This document shows positions 53,859 through 63,837 of a DNA stretch of 64,000 nt, piece by piece. Each line of letters begins with the position of its first letter. The stretch's first letter is position 1. Location of the stretch: contig MPNB01000006.1 of NCBI GenBank assembly GCA_002238805.1, forward strand, positions 18,065 to 82,064. Reading direction: 5' to 3'. A model generated the notes under the pieces. It searched no databases. It had not been told where the DNA came from and worked only from the letters and a program-made list of their open reading frames with translations. A program made the translations under genes and the position numbers. Origin of the DNA: Rhodothermaceae bacterium bin80. GTDB lineage: Bacteria > Bacteroidota > Rhodothermia > Rhodothermales > Bin80.

Positions 53859-54650
53859 TTAGTCTCCGACCAAATCTTTTGATTTTTCCCAGTGTAGGTC
53901 TAGCTCTTCCAGGTCGGCAGCCTTCATGTTGGGAACACATGCTTCCACGTATGCCAAGCGATTACGAAATCGGCGATTTGTGCCGCGAAGCGCATCCTCG
54001 GGATTAATTTGGTTCTTTCTCGCATAGTTGACCAGTGCAAAAAGCAGGTCACCCAATTCGTTTTCGCGTTCAGCATCCGATGCTGCTACCTTGAATTCCT
54101 GAATCTCTTCTTCGACCTTAGCCCAGGTGCTTTCCTGATCTGGAAAGTCAAACCCGACGCTGGCAGCTTTTTCCTGCATCCGATAGGCACACAAGAGCGC
54201 CGGTAAACTGGCAGGTACACCGCTTAATACCGATGCACCCTGCCGTTCACTTGCCTTGAGTGATTCCCAATTCTGAAGCACTTCCTCAACTCCCGATACG
54301 GCAATATCACCAAAAACATGCGGATGTCGTCGAACCATCTTGTCGGTAACTGCAGAAACCACGCCGGCAAGATCAAACTGATTGGTCTCTTCTGCAATCA
54401 CGCTGTGCATAACAATCTGCAATAGCAGATCACCCAACTCTATCCGCAGCTCCTGCATATCCTCCGAATCAAGTGCCTCAATGGTTTCGTAGGCCTCTTC
54501 GATTAATAAATGGCGCAAAGAAGCGTGGGTCTGCTTACGGTCCCAAGGACACTGTTTCCTGAGCTGGCGAACAACATTTACAAAAGCTATCCAATGGGGT
54601 GCAGAATTATTGACTTCTGTGTATTCTTCATCAAATATCTCTGATAGCAT
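53859..54650 (-). CDS. mazG: Nucleoside triphosphate pyrophosphohydrolase MazG
   Basis: This 263-residue protein has the length of E. coli MazG and carries two MazG domains. The N-terminal domain has CPWDRKQTHASLRHLLIEEAYE and ELGDLLLQIVMH (ExxE ... ExxD metal-binding residues), followed by MVRRHPHVFGD. The C-terminal domain has WAKVEEEIQEF and ENELGDLLFALVNYAR. It hydrolyses NTPs to NMPs and PPi, with house-cleaning and stringent-response functions. It is divergent from ssb; the 130-bp gap holds both promoters. Confidence 0.95.
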   Translation of the reverse strand: MLSEIFDEEYTEVNNSAPHWIAFVNVVRQLRKQCPWDRKQTHASLRHLLIEEAYETIEALDSEDMQELRIELGDLLLQIVMHSVIAEETNQFDLAGVVSAVTDKMVRRHPHVFGDIAVSGVEEVLQNWESLKASERQGASVLSGVPASLPALLCAYRMQEKAASVGFDFPDQESTWAKVEEEIQEFKVAASDAERENELGDLLFALVNYARKNQINPEDALRGTNRRFRNRLAYVEACVPNMKAADLEELDLHWEKSKDLVGD

Positions 54651-54781
54651 GGAAAGAGGTGTGACTAGTGTTGGGGACTTGTTTAGAAAGTACTGGATCG
54701 TATCTTATTGAACTCATTGTGAGACGTTTCCGTCTCTAACGCGTAAAAGCCGCAATCTAGAACCGAAAGTGCGTAAGAATC

Positions 54782-55489
54782 ATGAACCTGCAAGATATAA
54801 GTATTAACAAGGTAGTTCTGATTGGACGACTGAGCAAGGAACCCGAGCTTCGCCATATCGCGAGCGGTACAGCGATTTGCCAATTACGTGTGCAAACTAC
54901 AGAGAGCTATGTGAACCGGGAAGGTAATCCCGTGGAAAGGAGAGCATCACATACAGTGGTAATTTGGGGACAGAAGGGGGAAGCCATCGCTAACCAAGTA
55001 CACGCCAACACGCGTGTATTCGTGGAGGGAAGAATTCAAAATCGTTCCTATGAGAATCAGCACGGCGAAACGAAGTGGGTAACCGAAATAGTAGCTTCAA
55101 ATGCTTTCGCATTAGAACAGGGAAGTGGCAGCTATGGACAACCTGCACCATCGGGCGCGTATGGCCAGCAACCGAGCGGTGGATATGGGCAACCGAGCGG
55201 TGGATACGGGCAACCGAGCGGTGGATATGGACAACCGAGCGGTGGATATGGACAACCTCCACCGGGTGTCCCTCCGCAACAACAGCCGGGCGGAGCACCC
55301 TACGTACCTGAACAGCCCCCTCCCGTACAACAGCCCCCTCCCGTACAACAACCCCCTCCCGTACAACAACCACCAACCGCACCACCCGCGACAACCGAAA
55401 GTTCGCCTCCGGCAACCGAAAGTTCGCCTCCGACAGCCGACAGTTCGCCTCCGACAACCATTGTACCGGATGACGATCTGCCTTTCTAG
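54782..55489 (+). CDS. ssb: Single-stranded DNA-binding protein with repetitive linker
   Basis: This 235-residue SSB has an N-terminal OB fold (residues about 5-112: NKVVLIGRLSKEPELRH, WGQKGEAIANQV, VFVEGRIQNRSYENQHG). A long disordered linker follows, and the acidic tip DDDLPF binds partner proteins. The linker has three kinds of tandem repeat: PSGGYGQ (five near-perfect units), PPPVQQ (three) and SSPPATE/D-like (three). It is longer and more repetitive than a typical SSB linker. It is transcribed alone. Confidence 0.95.
   Translation: MNLQDISINKVVLIGRLSKEPELRHIASGTAICQLRVQTTESYVNREGNPVERRASHTVVIWGQKGEAIANQVHANTRVFVEGRIQNRSYENQHGETKWVTEIVASNAFALEQGSGSYGQPAPSGAYGQQPSGGYGQPSGGYGQPSGGYGQPSGGYGQPPPGVPPQQQPGGAPYVPEQPPPVQQPPPVQQPPPVQQPPTAPPATTESSPPATESSPPTADSSPPTTIVPDDDLPF
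55164..55456 (+). repeat. Coding tandem repeats in the ssb linker
   Basis: A 21-bp unit encoding PSGGYGQ recurs about five times (55164-55259). It is followed by an 18-bp unit encoding PPPVQQ three times (from about 55316) and a unit encoding SSPPATE about three times (to 55456). Near-identity at the DNA level points to slippage or recombination as the source of length variation. Confidence 0.8.
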
Positions 55490-55742
55490 ATCGGGTATCT
55501 GCAACTAAAAAACATCTATCTACTCTCCCAATACTTCATTGCCTGAGTTCGCATGTCTCTGGATCTCTCCGTAATGAACCCCATGAGTCTCGGTGATGTC
55601 CGTAACACAAAGGCTTTCGCAATCGGTAAGTATTGTTTGTAAGCACAACAGTCTTGTCCCTTTGCACTAAATTCCCCCTACCTACACGCGACATTGCAGT
55701 GTGAGATAATCCGTCACAGTTAACCAAATAAAAATTGAACCT

Positions 55743-57134
55743 ATGGGATCAATTAACGGCCGCGAACAATGGAGTGGACGACTCGGCTTTATTCTGGCTG
55801 CTGCTGGAAGTGCCATTGGACTTGGAAATATTTGGCGTTTTCCCTACTCTGTGGCTGAAGGCGGTGGAGGCCTTTTTGTCCTTATTTATCTGATTTTCGT
55901 TCTGGCAATCGGGCTACCGGTGCTTTTAGCTGAACTCGCCCTAGGACGCACCTCTCAACGTAACCCGGTAGGTGCATTTAAGGCACTGATCCCTGGTAAA
56001 TTCTGGCCGTATGTGGGCGGACTTGGTGTAACAACCGGTGTGGGAATTCTTGCATTTTATTCGGTTGTCGCCGGATGGACCGTGGGGTATCTCGGTAAAG
56101 CTGTGTCTGGAGAATTATTGCAGGCACAGGATGGCGAAACGAGTAATGCCATCTTTACGGAATTTGTAGCAGACCCCCTCTGGCCCATTCTGCTATGTGG
56201 TCTGTTTCTTCTGCTCACACTGGTGGTCGTACGAAGAGGAGTATCCAAGGGCATTGAACGTGCGGCCACGATTTTGATGCCTGCACTCTTTGTTCTGCTG
56301 ATCCTATTGGCCATTCGGGCAGTTAGCTTGCCTGGAGGAATTGATGGATTCACCTATCTCTTTACACCGGACTGGTCCAAACTTAGCTTGAATGTTGTTA
56401 TGGGAGCACTCGGACAGGCATTGTTTAGTCTGAGCTTGGGCATGGGCGCTATGATTACTTTCGGATCCTACATGTCTAAACGTGAAAATCTCTGGCAATC
56501 AGGTATTTTTGTTGCAATTGCGGATACTGGCATAGCTCTACTGGCAGGTCTTATCATTTTCCCCGCTCTTTTCTTCGCGAATGCTGATCCCAGTGCTGGA
56601 CCTGGCCTAGTGTTCGTGGTACTGCCTACCATCTTCAATCAGATGCCCTTGGGAGCTCTATTTGCCACGGCATTTTTCTCATTGCTGGCCATCGCTGCAC
56701 TCACCTCTACGGTTAGCCTGTTGGAAGTGGTTGTTGCGTACTTCGTGGATGAGAAAGGATGGACCCGCAACCGGGCTGCCAGCTTTGTATCTGGAATTTG
56801 CTTTGCGCTGGCAGTGCCGTCAGCCCTTGCATTCGGCGCAGTATCGGGGCTTTCAGGTGGAGAGGACGGGATTCTTCCATTTGGACTTGACTTCCTAACC
56901 CTGAACAACAACATCTGGGGAAATTATTCCCTGAGTATAGGGGCATTCCTGATTTGTATCGCGGTCGGATGGGTATGGGGTGTACCTAAACTGTTGGCAG
57001 CCCTCGAGGACGGCGATGACCGCAGATTTCCAATGCCAGGGGCCCCAGTGGTAGGATTCCTGATCAAAGTTGTTTGCCCCTTGGCTGTACTCACTGTCCT
57101 CATTTTTATAATAGTGACCGGACAATATTTCTAG
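55743..57134 (+). CDS. Neurotransmitter:sodium symporter (NSS/SNF) family transporter
   Basis: This 463-residue inner-membrane transporter has about 11-12 spans. Helix 1 reads GFILAAAGSAIGLGNIWRFPY, the NSS unwound-helix signature, followed by GGGLFVLIYL and ELALGRTSQRNPVGAF. FSLSLGMGAMITFGSYMSK corresponds to helix 6 with the sodium and substrate site. Bacterial members import amino acids with Na+. ATG 55743 follows A-rich sequence. The 55.49-55.74 kb gap contains no other gene. Confidence 0.92.
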   Translation: MGSINGREQWSGRLGFILAAAGSAIGLGNIWRFPYSVAEGGGGLFVLIYLIFVLAIGLPVLLAELALGRTSQRNPVGAFKALIPGKFWPYVGGLGVTTGVGILAFYSVVAGWTVGYLGKAVSGELLQAQDGETSNAIFTEFVADPLWPILLCGLFLLLTLVVVRRGVSKGIERAATILMPALFVLLILLAIRAVSLPGGIDGFTYLFTPDWSKLSLNVVMGALGQALFSLSLGMGAMITFGSYMSKRENLWQSGIFVAIADTGIALLAGLIIFPALFFANADPSAGPGLVFVVLPTIFNQMPLGALFATAFFSLLAIAALTSTVSLLEVVVAYFVDEKGWTRNRAASFVSGICFALAVPSALAFGAVSGLSGGEDGILPFGLDFLTLNNNIWGNYSLSIGAFLICIAVGWVWGVPKLLAALEDGDDRRFPMPGAPVVGFLIKVVCPLAVLTVLIFIIVTGQYF

Positions 57135-57199
57135 TCAAGCTACATCGGACCGTGGCTTGGCCCCAAGACTGATTTGCATGCACCAGACCATTCCACAGT

Positions 57200-58570
57200 T
57201 TGGCACCTCCTGAAGGTTCTCCTATAGCTGCACTGAACCTGCTGGCGCAATCTCACAGTGCACTGGTATCGCCAACCGAGATTGTTGTCTTCCTGCTGCT
57301 GCTGCTAGCCAGCGCAGTTGTATCAGGTGCTGAGGTTGCACTCTTTTCGCTCCGTGCAACTGATCGTGAAACTCTCGCCGCTCGTGGAGACCACCAAAGT
57401 CGACGCGTGCTCTCTCTTCTAGAAAATCCGCGCCGACTCTTGGTTACCATCCTGCTGCTCAATACACTCATCAACGTCTCAGCAGCTATCCTTGCAGCAT
57501 TGGTGACCGAACGCGTAGCAGAAACTATGGGGCTAAGACCTGAATTTGTTTTTGCACTGGAGGTCGTCGCACTAACCTTCACATTACTGATTGTCTCGGA
57601 AATCACGCCTAAGCTGATCGCATCCAGGTATGCCCTCACCTATAGCCGTCGTGTGGCAGGAGTCCTTAAAATAGTCTCATGGCCGCTGTATCCCGTGACT
57701 ACACTCCTTGCACGCATGACAACCCGCATACATGGAATTTATCACAACTGGAATGTAGACGAAAAACCGGATGTACTTTCTTCTGACGATTTGCGAGTTA
57801 TGGCTGAGATCGGCAAGGACCACGGATCACTGGAGGAAGATGAACATGGCTGGATTCAATCACTGCTTGACTTCGGTGAAACAACGGTTCGCGCCATTAT
57901 GGTGAATCGCCTGGACATATCGGCTCTTCCCATAACCGCCTCCCTGAAAGAGGCCCTGGAATTAATTCGTATCTGCGGACATTCCCGACTGCCACTCTAC
58001 AGGGATCACCTGGACAACATTCAAGGTATTGTCTATGCCAAGGATCTGCTGCCCTTCGTGAACCAGCCTGATGCCGCAATTGATTGGACCCATCTAATGA
58101 GGCCACCTATTTTTGTGCCGCTCGGCCGAAAATTGGATGACCTTCTTCAGGATTTTCAACACCGTAAAACACACCTGGCCATAGTGGTAGACGAGTATGG
58201 AGGCACAGCAGGACTCGTAACACTGGATGATGTCCTAGAAGAAGTGGTTGGAGAAATAGAGGATGAGCACGACGAAGTCAGGGACACACTCATTACCTCC
58301 TTGGGTAATAACGAATACAGGGTCGACGCCCGGATAAATTTGGACGACCTAAATGATGCGACGGACATCTCGCTGCCAACCGATACCTACGAATTTGAAA
58401 CACTGGGCGGCCTTATATTTCACTTGGCCGGAGACATTCCCGAGCCGGGCTATACTACCGTGTATGACCGCTTGGAGATCTCCGTAGAGGAAATAGAAAA
58501 TAACCGGATTCGTCTGGTTCACATTCGGATTCGAACTGCTCCCAAGGAGTCAAACGGAATAATTCGGTAA
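57200..58570 (+). CDS. CNNM/CorC-like protein with CBS pair
   Basis: This 456-residue hemolysin-related (HlyC/CorC, CNNM) membrane protein has an N-terminal DUF21 domain with three or four helices ([68 protein letters not shown]). A CBS pair follows ([74 protein letters not shown]), and a C-terminal CorC/HlyC domain with [21 protein letters not shown]. Such proteins affect Mg2+/Co2+ efflux or, in Bacteroidota, gliding (GldE). The first start is a TTG at 57200; no in-frame ATG precedes the first helix. Confidence 0.9.
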   Translation: MAPPEGSPIAALNLLAQSHSALVSPTEIVVFLLLLLASAVVSGAEVALFSLRATDRETLAARGDHQSRRVLSLLENPRRLLVTILLLNTLINVSAAILAALVTERVAETMGLRPEFVFALEVVALTFTLLIVSEITPKLIASRYALTYSRRVAGVLKIVSWPLYPVTTLLARMTTRIHGIYHNWNVDEKPDVLSSDDLRVMAEIGKDHGSLEEDEHGWIQSLLDFGETTVRAIMVNRLDISALPITASLKEALELIRICGHSRLPLYRDHLDNIQGIVYAKDLLPFVNQPDAAIDWTHLMRPPIFVPLGRKLDDLLQDFQHRKTHLAIVVDEYGGTAGLVTLDDVLEEVVGEIEDEHDEVRDTLITSLGNNEYRVDARINLDDLNDATDISLPTDTYEFETLGGLIFHLAGDIPEPGYTTVYDRLEISVEEIENNRIRLVHIRIRTAPKESNGIIR

Positions 58571-58638
58571 TATCTGAAACCACGGCACAGTCACTGGATT
58601 TAACAGCCCATTGACCATCCTGTGCAGCTTGAGCTCGC

Positions 58639-60135
58639 ATGGACAGTATACGTGACCATTGCGGCGTCTTTGGAATTTTTAATTCCCCAGAGGCTGCTCG
58701 ACTTACCTACTTCGGTCTGCATGCCCTCCAACACAGGGGACAGGAGTCCTGCGGTATAGTTGCGTCATCCTTTGATCCCGGCCGGCAGCGTCGTATCATG
58801 TCTTCTGTGCGGGACTTCGGGCTTGTTCTGGACGTCTTTGACGATCCTGCACTATTCAACGACCCGCTAAGCGGTTCGTCGGCCATTGGCCATACACGGT
58901 ACTCCACCAGCGGGTCAGCTATCAAACATGCCAATATTCAGCCTCTCCATGTTCAATACCGTGGAGGTAACCTTGCGATAGCTCACAACGGCAATCTTTC
59001 CAATGTTACTGAGCTTAGGGCTTCCTTCAGTGAGCGTGGCACGCTGTTTCAATCAACCTCTGATACGGAGCTCATCCTGCACCTGATTGCACAAAGCCGC
59101 CGCACCAAACAGATTGATCAAATTCTGGATGCCCTCGCACAGGTGGAGGGCGGATACGCCTTGGCCCTGCTCACGGACGACAGCCTGATTGCTGTCCGGG
59201 ATCCTAACGGATTCCGCCCCCTTGCACTGGGACAGATTCACAATTCAAACGAAAACGGCACAATGGCCTATTGTGTCGCCAGTGAAACCTGTGCCTTTGA
59301 TATGATCGGAGCCGAGTATTTACGCGATATCGATCCGGGAGAAATTATCACTATTGACCGGGAAGGCTGCAAAACAGGGCGCTTCAGTAGTGAGCATCTG
59401 AACAGCCGCCACGGCGTAAGTCAATGCATTTTCGAGTACATCTACTTCTCCCGACCAGACTCACGCATCTATGGTGAGATGGTCGATAAGGTGCGTCGCA
59501 AGTTTGGCAAACAGTTAGCTCACGATGCTCCGGTGCCACGCGTCCAGGCAGAAGAGAAGGCTCCCCTGGTGATCTCGGTCCCTGACTCCTCCAATACCGC
59601 CACACTTGGCTATGTAAGCGAATGCCAAAAACTCGGATACCGCTGCAAGTATGACATCGGCCTGATCCGTAACCACTACGTTGGCCGAACTTTCATTGCA
59701 CCAGGACAAGATAGCCGTGAAATGCGTGTTCGGTGTAAGTTCAATACAGTTGACGGCCTCCTCAAAGACCGTATTGTCGTGGTAGTGGACGACTCAATAG
59801 TACGCGGAACAACGGCCAAGCTCCTAGTGAAGATGATCAAGGAAGCCGGAGCCAAAGAGGTTCACTTCCGTGTGGCTTCACCAACAGTCACGAATCCCTG
59901 CTTCTACGGCATGGATTTTCCAAGTAAGGAAGAGTTGCTCTCAAGTAAGTTTGACGACGTGACAGCCATTGGGAAATGGCTCGGCGTTGACTCCCTTGCC
60001 TACCTTACGATAACGGGTCTGAAAGATGCGGTGCGTGCTGCCCACGATAGTTCACACGGCTACTGTGATGCCTGTTTCACAGGCTCATATCCCGTGCCTG
60101 TGGACGTGTGCGCCAGTAAGGAAGCTTATGACTGA
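58639..60135 (+). CDS. purF: Amidophosphoribosyltransferase PurF
   Basis: This 498-residue enzyme catalyses the first committed step of purine synthesis. A short propeptide MDSIRDH precedes the catalytic Cys8 of the glutaminase domain (CGVFGIF). The rest of that domain has LQHRGQESCGIVA, GHTRYST and AHNGNLSN. The phosphoribosyltransferase domain has the PRPP loop RIVVVVDDSIVRGTTAKLLVKM and RVASPTVTNPCFYGMD. Length and motif order are normal, and the C-terminus YCDACFTGSYPVPV is typical. It stands downstream of the CNNM gene and is convergent with the DUF4440-like gene. Confidence 0.96.
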   Translation: MDSIRDHCGVFGIFNSPEAARLTYFGLHALQHRGQESCGIVASSFDPGRQRRIMSSVRDFGLVLDVFDDPALFNDPLSGSSAIGHTRYSTSGSAIKHANIQPLHVQYRGGNLAIAHNGNLSNVTELRASFSERGTLFQSTSDTELILHLIAQSRRTKQIDQILDALAQVEGGYALALLTDDSLIAVRDPNGFRPLALGQIHNSNENGTMAYCVASETCAFDMIGAEYLRDIDPGEIITIDREGCKTGRFSSEHLNSRHGVSQCIFEYIYFSRPDSRIYGEMVDKVRRKFGKQLAHDAPVPRVQAEEKAPLVISVPDSSNTATLGYVSECQKLGYRCKYDIGLIRNHYVGRTFIAPGQDSREMRVRCKFNTVDGLLKDRIVVVVDDSIVRGTTAKLLVKMIKEAGAKEVHFRVASPTVTNPCFYGMDFPSKEELLSSKFDDVTAIGKWLGVDSLAYLTITGLKDAVRAAHDSSHGYCDACFTGSYPVPVDVCASKEAYD

Positions 60136-60138
60136 CCG

Positions 60139-60615
60139 CTATGATCCGTCTGTTGGCGGCTCACATGTGGGCGGACGATTAGTGTCTGCCAGGTAAACGA
60201 TTTTCCACCCCTCGTCAGTCTGATAGAGTTGCATTGAGTTCACACCGCAGTGACTCATATTTTCGCCAAGGAAGAAAGCAAATTCCATCCAGGCTGATGC
60301 CAACCGACCATCAATCGAGATGTGAACATCCCAGATCCGTTCATCCCATACCTGATCATGCGGTGTACCGACCGCTCGTACAAATTGATCGGGTGGGACA
60401 ACCCTGAAACCTTGGTCGCCTGCACGTCCCATGAGTGCGTCTTCATGCAGCACGCTCCGTACCATCGTACTGTCACCTGCACGCATACCATCGAACAGGC
60501 GATCGATTACCGCCCTGACTTCGTCAAACTCTTCTGATTGGGCCTGCGCCGACGGAGCAAGCGTACCGGATAGCACCATCAAACCCAAGACGAGCAAATA
60601 AGTGATCTTTCTCAT
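60139..60615 (-). CDS. Secreted NTF2-like (DUF4440-type) protein
   Basis: This 158-residue protein has a signal peptide (KITYLLVLGLMVLSGTLAPSAQAQ). A SnoaL/DUF4440-like cone-shaped domain follows: EVRAVIDRLFDGMRAGDSTMV, LHEDALM, RLASAWMEFAFFLGE and GWKIVYLADTNRPP. Family members bind or convert small hydrophobic or polar ligands, but no catalytic residue can be assigned. It ends 3 bp from the purF stop. Confidence 0.8.
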   Translation of the reverse strand: MRKITYLLVLGLMVLSGTLAPSAQAQSEEFDEVRAVIDRLFDGMRAGDSTMVRSVLHEDALMGRAGDQGFRVVPPDQFVRAVGTPHDQVWDERIWDVHISIDGRLASAWMEFAFFLGENMSHCGVNSMQLYQTDEGWKIVYLADTNRPPTCEPPTDGS

Positions 60616-60837
60616 CGATTGTATTTGTGTTGTTGCTCAGAACAACCCTTACTCGGGGATGTTCGTTCCATTTTTCGAGCCGTGATGGTATTTCCGTATT
60701 AAATTGATCTCCGGTATACATAACACGCAGGAGATACATGCATCTTTTCCTGAGTAAACTGTCTGGTCCCCGTACTTGCATACATACTCAGAAGGTTTAT
60801 CTCGACAGGTTCTTTGCTTCGAAATATCAATAGATAT

Positions 60838-61947
60838 ATGTCCGCCGCGCTCGACCAGTCTGAACATCTGCGATATGCACGACAGATCGCCTTGGAGAAG
60901 GTTGGGGTTGCCGGGCAGGAAAAACTCAAAGCCTCCTCTGTTCTTATCGTTGGTGTAGGTGGACTCGGGTCATCGTTGTCCTTGTACCTCACTGCTGCGG
61001 GTGTTGGGCATCTGGGGCTTGTTGATTTTGACGTCGTGTCAACGAGCAATCTTCATCGGCAAATCCTGCACACAGATGAATTCCTGGAAGCATCTAAACT
61101 TGATTCGGCCCTTACTACCCTAGAAGCCCGTAACCCTCACATTAGAATAACCAGGCACAACGTTCGTCTGCAAAAAGAGAACGCAATGGATATTCTTCGA
61201 GGCTACGATATAGTTGCTGATTGTTCAGACAATTTTGCTACGCGTTACCTCGTCAATGATGCCTGCGTACTACTGGGGATCCCCAATGTGTACGGAAATG
61301 TCTATCAATTTGAGGGGCAGGTGACCGTTCTGTGTCACGCAAATGGCCCATGCTACCGTTGTCTCCATCCCAATCCACCCCCAGCCGGACTCATACCTAC
61401 CTGCGCAGAAAGTGGAGTACTCGGCGTACTTCCCGGGCTGATCGGTATACTCCAAGCGAACGAGGTTCTGAAACTGCTTCTTAACATCGGCCGGCCACTC
61501 ATTGGACATATGACGCTGATCAACACTTTAGATTCAGAATGGAAAAACCTGACCTTCCCAAAAAACGATGATTGTCACCTCTGTGGAAAATCCCCAACAA
61601 TCAATGCCCTCATTGACTATGAGGAATTATGTGGAACAGCACCCCACATCAGTGCAGCAGAACTGAGCATACTGAAGAATAGCTGCACTCCTTTCTTTCT
61701 TCTTGATGTCCGGAGAACCGATGAGGCTGCAGCCAATAGTATGGGAGCTAACCAGCAAATATCGGTGGAGACACTCCATGATAGGCTGTCAGAAATCAAA
61801 GCAAATCCCAATGAGCGTATCGTCGTCCATTGCCAAACAGGTCTTCGATCCAGACGTGCTGTACAGATACTTCACAACGCTGGGTATCCTCGCGCAGTGA
61901 GCTTGGATGGTGGTATTCTGGCTTGGATGGAGTTGCAGGCAATGTAA
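60838..61947 (+). CDS. MoeB/ThiF-type adenylyltransferase fused to rhodanese
   Basis: This 369-residue E1-like enzyme starts at ATG 60838 (MSAALDQSEHLRYARQI). The adenylyltransferase part has VLIVGVGGLGSSLSLYL (ATP loop), DFDVVSTSNLHRQIL, VADCSDNFATRYLVND, two zinc Cys pairs (CYRC; CHLC) and CAESGVLGVLPG with the candidate acyl-transfer Cys. The C-terminal rhodanese domain has FFLLDVRRTDEAA and the active-site loop HCQTGLRSRRA. It would activate the C-terminus of a ubiquitin-like sulfur carrier (MoaD/ThiS/CysO) and supply sulfur. No carrier gene is adjacent, so the pathway is not fixed. Confidence 0.92.
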   Translation: MSAALDQSEHLRYARQIALEKVGVAGQEKLKASSVLIVGVGGLGSSLSLYLTAAGVGHLGLVDFDVVSTSNLHRQILHTDEFLEASKLDSALTTLEARNPHIRITRHNVRLQKENAMDILRGYDIVADCSDNFATRYLVNDACVLLGIPNVYGNVYQFEGQVTVLCHANGPCYRCLHPNPPPAGLIPTCAESGVLGVLPGLIGILQANEVLKLLLNIGRPLIGHMTLINTLDSEWKNLTFPKNDDCHLCGKSPTINALIDYEELCGTAPHISAAELSILKNSCTPFFLLDVRRTDEAAANSMGANQQISVETLHDRLSEIKANPNERIVVHCQTGLRSRRAVQILHNAGYPRAVSLDGGILAWMELQAM

Positions 61948-62211
61948 GTCATGCATGAGTAACCTACCCCTGTCGTTCGGCTTGACGATTTAACACTGAT
62001 TATTCTTATCAATTCCTTCTGTAACTTTAGCTCAAGTGAACAGTTACTAAGTAAACTGGCGGTTGAATTGCCTTTATTAATTCACGAAACAATTTCATGA
62101 ACACGCGATTCCAAGCGCATAAACTTATTATTTATTAACGAGGGATAGCTTACTACGGAGGTTTAATGAAGCCACGTTTTAGTAGTATGGAAGTCGAAAT
62201 CAGAGGATATT

Positions 62212-63219
62212 ATGGGATATTTTGAGCGCAAAGAACTCTATCACAGCATTGAACAAGACCGAAAAACCAAAGTGTTGTCGTTTGTAACAAGCGACCGCCA
62301 AGGCATGGAGACTCAGATTGCTCAAGATTGCATTGACCCATTCGTTGATCTTCTTGAAAAGATAGGACCTACTAATCGTATATCCTTAATTCTTCACACC
62401 AATGGAGGACAAACCCTTGTGGCATGGCGTCTGGTGAACCTTATACGTATGTTTTGTGAAGAGCTTGAAGTTCTGATTCCATTAAAAGCCCTTAGCACCG
62501 GCACGTTAATTTCTATCGGTGCGGATCGGGTAGTCATGACAAAGCAGGCAACCTTGGGACCCATTGACCCAAGCGTAAACAATCCCCTTAACCCACAGGC
62601 AGTTATCGATGGTCAATCCAAGCAAGTACCAGTCAGTGTGGAAAGCGTTAGAGGTTACCTTGATGCTGCCCGCGACGAGTTAAAGATCAGAGAAGAGCAG
62701 TCACTTACTTCTGTTCTTCTGGATTTGACCAGCCATATTCACCCTTTGGTTCTTGGTGAAATATTTAGATCACAAGCACAAATCCGGTTCTTAGCCGAGA
62801 AATTGTTGTCACAACAAATCAGTGAGCAGGATAAAATCAAATCGATCATTGATTTTCTTTGTGCAGATTCGGGAAGTCATGACTATACGATTAATCGACG
62901 AGAAGCTGCCGAGTTGGGACTAAGCATCGAAAAGCCGTCCGATGCACTTTACAAGCAATTGAGAAAAATTCACTTGAACTACAATGAAGAACTTAAACTG
63001 CTTGAACCCTACAACGCACAAGCTCTTATAGTTGGTGCCAAACCGAATCATCCTGTCCTATACACCATTCCACGCGCATTAGTGGAAGGAACAGTTGGTG
63101 GTTGCTATGGTTTTGTATCGGAAGGGACTCTTGTGCGCGTCCAAGTGCAGACAAACAGCGGATTACACGAAGGGGTTAAAGACGAACGAACATTTGAGGG
63201 CTGGAAGAAATTAAAATGA
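62212..63219 (+). CDS. SDH-family Clp-fold serine protease
   Basis: This 335-residue cytoplasmic ClpP/crotonase-fold protein has SLILHTNGGQTLVAWRLVNL, LIPLKALSTGTLISIGADRVVMTKQATLGPIDPSV and later LIVGAKPNHPVLYTIPRAL. The Ser in ALSTGT is at the nucleophile position and GPIDPS is the family signature. No membrane segment is present, unlike SppA. RGGATAT-type purine-rich sequence precedes the ATG. The next gene overlaps its stop by 4 bp (ATGA). The 61.95-62.21 kb gap shows no gene. Confidence 0.82.
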   Translation: MGYFERKELYHSIEQDRKTKVLSFVTSDRQGMETQIAQDCIDPFVDLLEKIGPTNRISLILHTNGGQTLVAWRLVNLIRMFCEELEVLIPLKALSTGTLISIGADRVVMTKQATLGPIDPSVNNPLNPQAVIDGQSKQVPVSVESVRGYLDAARDELKIREEQSLTSVLLDLTSHIHPLVLGEIFRSQAQIRFLAEKLLSQQISEQDKIKSIIDFLCADSGSHDYTINRREAAELGLSIEKPSDALYKQLRKIHLNYNEELKLLEPYNAQALIVGAKPNHPVLYTIPRALVEGTVGGCYGFVSEGTLVRVQVQTNSGLHEGVKDERTFEGWKKLK

Positions 63220-63470
63220 CTTTCATAAGCAATAATGCTGATGCCAGCTTCTATTATCGTGAAGATGCAGCAGCGGATCTTGCCCGTATGGATACATCGG
63301 CGATGTATGGCAACCTTGCTGACGCAATGAAAAATGCTACGGTGTGGTTTCCATCTCCTCAGGTTATTCAGATAGTTAAGATAAGTCCACCTTGCCCTGA
63401 GGATAAACAACTTGATCCTATGAAGGACCATGGTAACGATGAAGGAAAAGCTACTGGCGACAAAAACTGA
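63216..63470 (+). CDS. Small protein coupled to the Clp-fold protease gene
   Basis: This 84-residue protein starts at the ATGA overlapping the protease stop, so it is translationally coupled. It has a polar N-terminal half (NADASFYYREDAAADLARMD), a middle WFPSPQVIQIVKISPPCPEDK and a charged, disordered C-terminus. No family is recognised. It may be an adaptor or substrate-recognition partner of the protease; that is only inference from coupling. Confidence 0.6.
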   Translation: MTFISNNADASFYYREDAAADLARMDTSAMYGNLADAMKNATVWFPSPQVIQIVKISPPCPEDKQLDPMKDHGNDEGKATGDKN

Positions 63471-63837
63471 TTGCAGAGAGAGACCGCGTCTTAATGAATG
63501 AAGGAAATGTGCAGATTCTCCCTAAGTGTGGTCACTTGGAATGCGCCGTCGTTCCCATAGCGGCCCGTTGACGTAGCAAGGACCTCCCACGTTTGCTGTG
63601 AATCCGTCGATGGTTCGCGTAGGTTGGCCTTCACGCCTCTTTTGCATCAGCGGCCCCACAAAGGTTGTATCTACTTGGTGGAGCATTCATTCAGAACCAT
63701 GCCTCTGGGAGTGACATCGGAACTGGTAAACAGCGCGAGGCCTTGGGGGACATCCATAAATAACTTTCCCATCTTGTTCCATTTGAGCGCCAGATGTTCC
63801 TATTTTGGCATGCCCAAGGGGATCGTTTGGTGGGAGA
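63471..63837. other. Gene-free stretch beside transposase relic
   Basis: No open frame here looks like a protein. It probably contains the 3' flank and end of the ISAzo13-like element, but no terminal repeat could be placed from one end alone. Confidence 0.3.

Noticed and set aside
55164..55456. Short tandem repeats that could suggest a CRISPR array
   Set aside because: There are no spacers. The units are contiguous, in frame, and encode the SSB linker.
54990..55504. Long antisense open frames over ssb
   Set aside because: They are shadows created by the repetitive linker. ssb has a full OB fold and DDDLPF tip.
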